DNA from: Methylocapsa sp. S129
GTDB taxonomy: Bacteria; Pseudomonadota; Alphaproteobacteria; Rhizobiales; Beijerinckiaceae
Length of the DNA: 42,657 nt
Assembly: GCF_009765995.1 (NCBI RefSeq)
Contig: NZ_LMUI01000042.1
Location: 239,779 to 282,435, forward strand
Direction: 5' to 3'
The position numbers and the translations under genes are program-made. Shown piece by piece: positions 36,877-42,657 of this stretch. The notes under the pieces are model-generated. The model was not told the origin of the DNA and did no database searches. It worked only from the letters and a program-made list of their open reading frames with translations. Position 1 is the first letter of the stretch. Every line of letters begins with the position of its first letter.

Positions 36877-37662
36877 TCATGATGGCGCGGGCGATCGCAT
36901 CGACGGCGCGGTCTCGGCCGCCTTCGCCTTGAGCCGATAGCGCGCGAGCCGCTCATAAAGCGGCCGTCCCGCTTCCGCGATCCGCTTGAGCCCATCGGGT
37001 AGATCGGCCAAACGCGCTTCGGGGCGCGGCGGCTCGAAGCCCGTCGATTCCTCCACCGCCTCATACCAGGCCGGCGCCCATACCCCGTCGCTGGCGCGCG
37101 GGCCCGGCGGCCAGGACAACATCGCTTCGTCGAAAGGCGCGCCGCAGGCTTCGCATAAAGCGGTCAGGGCGGAGCGCGGGTCGGCGAGCACGTCGGCGCC
37201 CTCGATGACGGGCGGCGCATGCCCCAGCCTTTGCGCGGCGCGCTCGAACAGCGCGACCTGAGCGGGCAGGCCGATCTCTGCAAGCGTGAAATCCTGGCGC
37301 TTGCGCGCATAAGAAGCGAGCACCGCCTCGGGCGCGCGGATCAGGAAGGCGTTGACGAATCCGTCGGTCCAGTCGCGTCCGAACCCCTCGATCATGTGAT
37401 GGGTCATATGCTTCTGGTACCAGACCGCCCGTCCGGCCGGCGCCGGCCCCGTCAGATGCGTGACCACGGCGCGCCAGTCTTTGGGCTGCGAGGCGATCAC
37501 CTCTTCGCGCATCGGGTGGTCGAGACCGGTGGCGTGGAGATAGGCGCCGTAGAAGGGCTCGTCGCTCACAGCGCAATCCTTGCGATTGCCGAAGGCGCGC
37601 ATCATCGCGGTCGAGATATTGCGCGGGCCGGACCACATGGCGATACGGATGGGCGCGTTCAC
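36877..37662 (-). CDS. Sulfotransferase-like P-loop protein coupled to an aminotransferase
   Basis: 261 residues. The 5'-phosphosulfate-binding loop is WSGPRNISTAMMRAFGNR (about 9-26), and WYQKHMTHHMI lies later. It overlaps the aminotransferase gene by 4 bp, with the aminotransferase upstream. The pairing of a sulfotransferase-family protein with a class IV aminotransferase recurs in bacteria, but the reaction is not established; a PAPS-dependent sulfo transfer or a P-loop binding role are both possible. Confidence 0.8.
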   Translation of the reverse strand: MNAPIRIAMWSGPRNISTAMMRAFGNRKDCAVSDEPFYGAYLHATGLDHPMREEVIASQPKDWRAVVTHLTGPAPAGRAVWYQKHMTHHMIEGFGRDWTDGFVNAFLIRAPEAVLASYARKRQDFTLAEIGLPAQVALFERAAQRLGHAPPVIEGADVLADPRSALTALCEACGAPFDEAMLSWPPGPRASDGVWAPAWYEAVEESTGFEPPRPEARLADLPDGLKRIAEAGRPLYERLARYRLKAKAAETAPSMRSPAPS

Positions 37663-38618
37663 GGCGCGCGCCCCTGCGCTTCTTCGGCCTCCAGCGCCTT
37701 ATAGAGCGCGCGCAGGCGCCGGGTCATCGGCCCTGAGGCGTCGACGGGATCGCGCGCCGTCGCTTCGCCGATCGTGCGCCCATCGACGCTGACGACCGGC
37801 GTCAGTCCGGCGAACGTGCCGGTGACGAAGACCTCATCCGCGCCATAGACGTCGAATAGCGAGAAGTCGCGCTCATGGGCGGGAATGCCGGCGCGCCGCG
37901 CCGCGCGCAGAACAGCGTCGCGCGTGATGCCGGCCAGGCAATAGCCGCCGCCTGACGTCCAAAGCTCGCCCTTCCTGACAATGAAGAAATGCGTCGAATT
38001 GCAGGTGGCGACGAAGCCGCGATCATCGAGCATCAGCGCCTCATCGGCGCCCGCCTCCATCGCCTGGATGCAGGCGAGGATGCAATTGAGCTTGCTATGC
38101 GAATTGAGCTTCTGGTCCTGCTCGGCCGGGCCGGTGCGGCGGATATGGACGGTGAACAGCCTTAAGCCCCTGGCGAGCATTTCGGGGCGCGGCAATTTCC
38201 ATTCGGGGATGATGACGATCGTTGCGCCGCCTATCGTCAGGCGCGGATCCTGATAGGGCGAGCGTTTCTTGCCGCGCGTGACCATCAGCCGGATATGCAC
38301 GCCGTCCTTCATGTCATTGGCGTCGATCACGTCATAAAGGCGTTGGGTGAGCGCTTCGCGCGAAAGACCGATGTCGATGCGCAGCATTTTCGCGCCATCC
38401 CACAGGCGGTCGAAATGCCGGTCGAGAAAAGCGATCCGCCCGTTGATCAGGCGCAGGCCCTCCCAGACGCCGTCACCCAGCACGAAGCCGGAATCGAACA
38501 CCGAAACCTTGGCCTCCTCACGCGGCGTCAGAAAGCCATTGACGCTGATGAGGACCGTATCGTTGCGCGGGTCGCCGACGTAATCCTGCGTCCCGCCGCT
38601 TTCCTCTTTGCCTTCCAT
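37659..38618 (-). CDS. Class IV PLP aminotransferase (branched-chain type)
   Basis: 319 residues. The class IV pattern is visible: FDSGFVLGDGVWEGLR at the N-terminus, the PLP lysine in KLNSHSK (K170 or K176), and ADEALMLDDRGFVATCNSTHFF with E193 as pyridine-nitrogen partner. The C-terminal VTGTFAGLTPVVSVDGR completes the cofactor site. It should transaminate branched-chain or D-amino acids. It is translationally linked to the sulfotransferase-like gene by a 4-bp overlap. It is divergent from the UPF0104 gene. Confidence 0.9.
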   Translation of the reverse strand: MEGKEESGGTQDYVGDPRNDTVLISVNGFLTPREEAKVSVFDSGFVLGDGVWEGLRLINGRIAFLDRHFDRLWDGAKMLRIDIGLSREALTQRLYDVIDANDMKDGVHIRLMVTRGKKRSPYQDPRLTIGGATIVIIPEWKLPRPEMLARGLRLFTVHIRRTGPAEQDQKLNSHSKLNCILACIQAMEAGADEALMLDDRGFVATCNSTHFFIVRKGELWTSGGGYCLAGITRDAVLRAARRAGIPAHERDFSLFDVYGADEVFVTGTFAGLTPVVSVDGRTIGEATARDPVDASGPMTRRLRALYKALEAEEAQGRAP

Positions 38619-38784
38619 CGTTCCCTTGGCCTTTCGGATTCCTGAGCCGCTGCGCGGCCGACAATGACCGCGCTGGCGACGCGCGGCAAGGCGGTTTCAG
38701 GACGGGCCATTCGGACCGGGCTTGCTCTTGGCGGCCCGCTCGTGCAGGGAAGGCGGGAAAAGAACGCGAGAACCGGCTGAAACA

Positions 38785-39726
38785 ATGAAGCGTGTGATGG
38801 ATTTCGCTTGGCCGGCGATCGGGCTCGGCGCGGTGGCGTTCTCGTCCTGGCTGCTGTTCAAGGAATTGCGCGGCATTTCCTTTAACGATGTCGCCGCGAG
38901 CCTTGCTGCCATCCCTATTCATCATTGGGCGCTCGCTGTTCTATCGACTCTGGTCGCCTATGGCGCGCTCGCCTGGTATGACCGGATCGGCCTCGCCCAT
39001 CTGGGGCGCCGCCTGTCCTGGCCGTTCATTTCGCTCACTTCGTTCACGACTTATGCGCTGTCGCATAATATCGGCGCCTCGGTTTTCTCCGGCGCCGTGG
39101 TGCGTTATCGCGCCTATTCCACCAAGGGCCTCGGTATGGCCGAAGTCGGCCTTCTCGTCGCGTTCTGCTCGTTCACTTTCTTTCTCGGCTCGGTGTTGCT
39201 GGGCGGCTTTGTGCTGACATTGGACCCGCAGATCATCGAGCGTTGGGCCGATCTGCCCGATTGGGCCGGCAGGCTGATCGGCCTCGCCATGCTGGGCGCG
39301 GTCGCGCTCTATGCGGCCGGCTCGATGTTCCATTTTCGCCCCCTCAAGATCGGCAAGTTTGAACTCGTTTATCCACGCCCGCCGATCGCGGCGCGCCAGC
39401 TTTGCGCCGCGCCGCTTGAACTGCTCGGCGCGGCGGGCATTATTTATTTCGCGTTGCCGGCAGCGGGAAATCCAGGGTTCTTCATCGTGCTCGGCATATT
39501 TCTCGCCTCGTTCTCGATCGCGTTGATCAGTCATGCGCCGGGCGGCCTCGGCGTGCTCGAATTCGCCTTCGTCAAGGCGATGCCGGATACGCAGCGCGCC
39601 GATCTGGTGGCGGCGCTGCTGGTGTTCCGGCTGCTCTATCTGATTATTCCGTTGATCTTCGCGCTGGTCGTCGTCGTGCTGTTCGAGCGTCAGCGGATCA
39701 CCGAAATCATTCGCGCCAAAGTGTGA
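38785..39726 (+). CDS. UPF0104 / lysylphosphatidylglycerol-synthase-like membrane protein
   Basis: 313 residues, mostly hydrophobic, with about eight membrane helices. It has the family segment FTTYALSHNIGASVFSGAVVRYRAY, an ISHAPGGLGVLEF motif, and ends in a cytoplasmic basic tail. It is the flippase-like domain without the aminoacyl-transfer domain of MprF. The start at 38785 is preferred; another ATG is at 38797. It is followed 6 bp later by the nicotinamidase gene, so they may be co-transcribed. Function is not known. Confidence 0.85.
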   Translation: MKRVMDFAWPAIGLGAVAFSSWLLFKELRGISFNDVAASLAAIPIHHWALAVLSTLVAYGALAWYDRIGLAHLGRRLSWPFISLTSFTTYALSHNIGASVFSGAVVRYRAYSTKGLGMAEVGLLVAFCSFTFFLGSVLLGGFVLTLDPQIIERWADLPDWAGRLIGLAMLGAVALYAAGSMFHFRPLKIGKFELVYPRPPIAARQLCAAPLELLGAAGIIYFALPAAGNPGFFIVLGIFLASFSIALISHAPGGLGVLEFAFVKAMPDTQRADLVAALLVFRLLYLIIPLIFALVVVVLFERQRITEIIRAKV

Positions 39727-39732
39727 GAGGAC

Positions 39733-40416
39733 ATGCCTGCGACAATCGCCATTGACGAGCGGGACGTCCTTCTCGTCATCGACATGCAGAACGATTTTAT
39801 GCCCGGCGGCGCGCTGGCGGTCGCGGGCGGCGATTCGATCGTCCCGCTCGTCAATCGCCTCGCCCAAAACTTCGCCAATGTCGTGTTGACCCAGGACTGG
39901 CATCCGCCTGGCCACATCTCCTTCGCTTCGTCGCATGGAGGCGCCAGGCCGTTCGAGACAATTGGCGTGGCCTATGGCGACCAGACGCTTTGGCCCGATC
40001 ATTGCGTGCTGGGCAGCCCCGGCGCCGCGCTTCACAAGGGCCTGACGATCGACCACGCGATCCTCATCCTGCGCAAAGGCTACAATGTCGCCATCGATTC
40101 CTATTCGGCCTTCGCCGAAGCCGACGGCGAGACGCCGACCGGCCTTGCCGGCTTCCTGAGAGAAAAGAACATCCGCCGCGTCTTCGCCTGCGGCCTCGCC
40201 ACCGATTATTGCGTCGCCTGGTCGGCGCTCGACGCGCGCTCCCGAGGTTTCGAAACCTTCGTCATTGAGGACGCCTGCCGGGCGATCGACGCCCAGGGTT
40301 CGCTTGGAGCTGCTTGGGCGAAGATGGAGATAGCGCGCGTACAACGCATCGAATCGACTGAGATCACCGCAAAAAACCGGCAAGACCGACGGCCTTTCGG
40401 CAGCGGGTCGGTTTGA
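39733..40416 (+). CDS. pncA: Nicotinamidase / isochorismatase-like amidase
   Basis: 227 residues. The catalytic triad is D17 (VIDMQNDF), K115 (LRKGYN) and C160 (ATDYCV). Metal ligands are D55, H57, H61 (DWHPPGH). It would hydrolyse nicotinamide to nicotinate in NAD salvage. The set is complete and the N-terminal length is normal, though the C-terminus has a tail of about 20 residues. GAGAGG precedes ATG 39733. It sits 6 bp downstream of the UPF0104 gene. Confidence 0.92.
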   Translation: MPATIAIDERDVLLVIDMQNDFMPGGALAVAGGDSIVPLVNRLAQNFANVVLTQDWHPPGHISFASSHGGARPFETIGVAYGDQTLWPDHCVLGSPGAALHKGLTIDHAILILRKGYNVAIDSYSAFAEADGETPTGLAGFLREKNIRRVFACGLATDYCVAWSALDARSRGFETFVIEDACRAIDAQGSLGAAWAKMEIARVQRIESTEITAKNRQDRRPFGSGSV

Positions 40417-40594
40417 ATTTGCGGCGCTGGCCGAAGAGCAGAATGGCGGCTTTTGGAGGCGAAATCCGGGAAAGCGGACTAAACGAACCCCCGGCCCCCT
40501 CATCGGACAGTCAAGACCTTGCTTCCGCCCGCGCAAAGCCAACGCTGATACCGTGGTTTGCGTAAGGACGCCTCGCCCGTTTGCTCGGCCGGCC

Positions 40595-40963
40595 TCAACG
40601 GTCGGCGTCGTATTGCGAACGGTTGTCGTGAATGGTTGCGAGATGGGCGCGCGCCCATTGCGCCAGCTCCCGCACGGGCTCGGACAGCGATCGTCCGAGC
40701 GCGGTCAGCGCATATTCTACCTGTGGCGGCGTGGTGGCGCAGACCGTGCGCGTGACCATGCCGTCGCGCTCGAGCGTCTTGAGAGTCCGTGTCAGCATCT
40801 GCTGCGAAATGCCGCCAACTTGGCGCTTGATGTCGTTGAAGCGCCGCGGCTGGTCGCGAAGCGTCACCACCACCTGCATCGTCCATTTGTCCCCGACCCG
40901 GCTGAGGACCTCGCTGACGCTGCGGCAATCGGCGGGCGCGTCGAGCGGCGTGGGCACATCCAT
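40595..40963 (-). CDS. HxlR-family winged-helix regulator
   Basis: 122 residues. The HxlR fold appears as VLSRVGDKWTMQVVVTLRD, RRFNDIKRQVGGISQQMLTRTLKTLERDGMV and a wing with PPQVEYALTALGRSL. A CxS-type Cys (DCRSV) lies near the N-terminus, where relatives sense electrophiles or quinones. It probably represses a divergent gene; the divergent space contains a remnant and then a GST gene. Confidence 0.9.
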   Translation of the reverse strand: MDVPTPLDAPADCRSVSEVLSRVGDKWTMQVVVTLRDQPRRFNDIKRQVGGISQQMLTRTLKTLERDGMVTRTVCATTPPQVEYALTALGRSLSEPVRELAQWARAHLATIHDNRSQYDADR

Positions 40964-41040
40964 ATGACCTGGTCCTAAAAATATGCGTTCTTGGCGCGCA
41001 GCCTTTAGTCACATATTTGGTGCTGGTCAACAATCCAGAC

Positions 41041-41177
41041 CGAGCTGACCTTGAACCTGTTTCATATCGATACCAGCACCGAACACGAGCGGCTCGGCAA
41101 GCCGCGCGATCTTGGCGGTCATCGACGCGGCATTCGATCGCGCCCGTCTGGTCACGACGCTCGCCGGTGCCGCCTGA
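41041..41177 (+). pseudogene. Possible remnant of a zinc-type alcohol/quinone dehydrogenase 3' end
   Basis: Two adjacent frames read LTLNLFHIDTSTEHERLGK and then AILAVIDAAFDRARLVTTLAG to a stop at 41177. Joined by one frameshift they resemble the C-terminus of medium-chain zinc-binding dehydrogenases often found divergent from HxlR regulators. No catalytic domain is present. Resemblance is by eye only. Confidence 0.35.
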
Positions 41178-41311
41178 TTTCTGCAATCACGCAGAAAGCC
41201 GAGCGGAAGCCAGCCGATTCTTGAACATTCTTCCGCGAGCCGCCGAACGCTGTTCCGACATCGTCCGCAGTTGCGAACGACGACTACCCGCTCACCATGA
41301 CGGAGAATATC

Positions 41312-41905
41312 ATGATCCTGTACTACGCTCCCGGCGCTTGCAGCCAAGCTTGCCACATCGCTCTTATCGAGGCGGGGATGTCCTACCGACTCGTGAAAGT
41401 AGGGCGGGACAAGCAAACTGATGACGGACGCGATTTCAAGACAATCAACCCCAAGGGTTACACCCCTGCGCTGGAGCTTGACGATGGTACGATCCTGACC
41501 GAAAACCTCGTCATTCTCGCTTACATCGCCGACAAGTCGGGCAAGTTGCTGGCCAGGGATGGCCTTGATCACTGGCGCGCGCTGGAAGCTACGGCCTTCA
41601 TGACGACCGAGATCCACAGCAACTTCAGGCCCTTCTTTTTTCCCGACGCGACCCAGGCGGAGAAGGAAAAGGCCGGCATGATGCTGGTCATGCGCTTCGG
41701 CACGATCGCCGAGCAGCTTGGCGACAAGACGTTTCTGATCGGCGCGCAGATGACGATTGCCGACGCCTATCTGTTCGTCATGCTGGCGTGGGCGGCCATG
41801 ATGGGGATCGCCGTGCCGGAGCGGCTCGGCGCCTATTCAGCGCGGATGAAGAGCGTGCCCTCCGTCGCACAGGCGCTCGCCGAGGAGGGGTTTGCCCGCG
41901 CCTGA
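41312..41905 (+). CDS. Beta-class glutathione S-transferase
   Basis: 197 residues starting MILYYAPGACSQACHIAL, with the beta-class catalytic Cys10. Further family segments are INPKGYTPALELDDG, LTENLVILAYIAD and MTIADAYLFVMLAW. The ATG at 41312 follows GGAG at eight bases and gives the standard N-terminus; another ATG 15 bases upstream has no such signal. It is downstream of the HxlR divergent region, so it may be under that regulator. Confidence 0.92.
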   Translation: MILYYAPGACSQACHIALIEAGMSYRLVKVGRDKQTDDGRDFKTINPKGYTPALELDDGTILTENLVILAYIADKSGKLLARDGLDHWRALEATAFMTTEIHSNFRPFFFPDATQAEKEKAGMMLVMRFGTIAEQLGDKTFLIGAQMTIADAYLFVMLAWAAMMGIAVPERLGAYSARMKSVPSVAQALAEEGFARA

Positions 41906-41934
41906 ACGCTAAGCGGCCGACGGCAGGCGCGATG

Positions 41935-41953
41935 TTCCCGACCACATCGGGAA
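41935..41953. terminator. Possible hairpin between convergent genes
   Basis: TTCCCGA-CCACA-TCGGGAA forms a 7-bp stem between the GST stop and the dehydratase stop. There is no clear T-run, so a terminator role is only possible. Confidence 0.35.
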
Positions 41954-41986
41954 TACCGCTTCACTCTCGGCTTTTCCCGCGATCGG

Positions 41987-42657
41987 TCAATCGAACCGGA
42001 CCGCCGTGGTATTGCCTCCGCAGATCAAGACGGCGATTCGCTCATCGGGCGCGGGGGAATATTTGCCTGACAGCAAAGCCGCGAAAGCGGCGGCGCCGCC
42101 CGGTTCCGCAACGATCTGAACGTTCTCCCAGAGCGCGCGTTGCGCTGCTTTAATGTCGTCGTCGGAGACGAGGATGGACCGGTCGACGAAGGATTGGGCG
42201 ATCGGAAACATCAGTTCGCCGACGCGTTTGGGCGCCAGCGAATCGGCGGCGACGCCGCCGGCTTCCGCATCGACCGGATGGCCCGCCTCGAGGGCTTTAT
42301 AGAGCGTGGGAGCCGCTTCAGGCTCGACCGCGACGATCTTGATCCGGCCCGAGAACCAGGCGGCGATGCCGCCGATCAGCCCGCCGCCGCCGACCGCCAC
42401 GAACAGCGTATCGATTTCGGGGAGGTCGGCTTCGATCTCAAGCCCGAGCGTGCCCTGGCCGACCAGCGTTTCGACTTGGTCGAAGGCGTGAATCGTCAGC
42501 GCGCCGGTTTCCCTGGCGAACAGCTCGCTGGCGGCGAGCGCGTCGGCGTAACGATCGCCGCCGACAGTGAGTTTGGCGCCGTAGCCGCGAATGCGCTCCA
42601 GTTTGGCCGAAGAGCTGACGGCCGGCACGAAAATCGTGGCGGGAACGCCAAGCCGCA
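41987..42657 (-). CDS. Serine/threonine dehydratase-like fold II PLP enzyme, N-terminus off the window
   Basis: The frame runs through the right edge, so the N-terminal part with the PLP lysine is missing. Visible are VPAVSSSAKLERIRGYGAKL, then FVAVGGGGLIGGIAAWF (PLP phosphate loop), then VEPEAAPTLYKALEAGH, and the C-terminal ICGGNTTAV. It resembles IlvA/TdcB-type threonine dehydratases without the ACT regulatory tail. The track-style start at 42628 is a GTG inside the open frame and is not the true start. Confidence 0.88.
   Translation of the reverse strand, partial: RLGVPATIFVPAVSSSAKLERIRGYGAKLTVGGDRYADALAASELFARETGALTIHAFDQVETLVGQGTLGLEIEADLPEIDTLFVAVGGGGLIGGIAAWFSGRIKIVAVEPEAAPTLYKALEAGHPVDAEAGGVAADSLAPKRVGELMFPIAQSFVDRSILVSDDDIKAAQRALWENVQIVAEPGGAAAFAALLSGKYSPAPDERIAVLICGGNTTAVRFD

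Noticed and set aside
38941-40542. A 533-codon antisense frame opposite the UPF0104 and nicotinamidase genes
   Set aside because: Composition is arginine/glutamate-rich shadow sequence without recognisable domain; the sense genes have full motif sets.

Overview
The window looks like a chromosomal segment of a GC-rich alphaproteobacterium, most likely Hyphomicrobiales (a Beijerinckiaceae/Methylocystaceae-type genome). The main evidence is a textbook CtrA cell-cycle regulator divergent from a FliJ-like gene, an alphaproteobacterial-style gltB/gltD pair, a probable ROSE RNA thermometer in front of an Hsp20 gene, and REP-like palindromes. No rRNA, tRNA, CRISPR array, complete insertion sequence or prophage is visible. 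Both edges cut genes: an open frame runs off the left end, and a serine/threonine dehydratase-like gene runs off the right end.

Layout, left half. 1-1.2 kb: an unrecognised protein with a C-terminal HEPN-like Rx4H motif. 1.3-1.9 kb: a 282-bp tandem repeat built from nested palindromes. 2-6.2 kb (minus): a MetE-like methyltransferase, then a two-gene sugar-oxidation unit (TIM-barrel isomerase/epimerase plus Gfo/Idh/MocA oxidoreductase). 6.4-10.2 kb: a PAP2 phosphatase, then a copper module in which csoR-type regulator plus DUF305 protein are divergent from a Cu+ P-type ATPase across two palindromic CsoR-like operators. 10.3-13.8 kb: PhzF-like isomerase, two tandem related unknown genes, a nitroreductase and a GFA-family protein. 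13.9-17.6 kb (minus): two separate ArsR-AHSA1 cassettes, each preceded by paired 16-bp operator-like sites, with an alpha/beta hydrolase and a DUF1801 protein between them.

Layout, right half. 17.8-24.2 kb: SGNH esterase, SbmA/BacA-like ABC transporter fusion, META-domain protein, thermometer-controlled Hsp20, a secreted proline/alanine-rich protein and a threonine aldolase. 24.4-31.5 kb: glutamate synthase, with a glutathione S-transferase gene between gltB and gltD and a candidate sigma-54 promoter upstream. 31.5-33.1 kb: ctrA and fliJ. 33.3-36 kb: a tightly coupled operon of periplasmic metallophosphoesterase, cupredoxin, ECF sigma factor and anti-sigma factor, joined by short overlaps. 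36-38.6 kb (minus): methyltransferase, sulfotransferase-like protein and class IV aminotransferase, the last two overlapping by 4 bp. 38.8-40.4 kb: UPF0104 membrane protein and nicotinamidase. 40.6-42.7 kb: HxlR regulator, a likely gene remnant, a beta-class GST and the truncated dehydratase.

The best candidates for something under-described are the metallophosphoesterase-cupredoxin-ECF operon, the tandem unknown pair at 11.3-12.3 kb, and the nested-palindrome tandem repeat. Most of the remainder is ordinary core or accessory metabolism. All functional calls rest on reading the sequence and on memory of the families; no database search was run.
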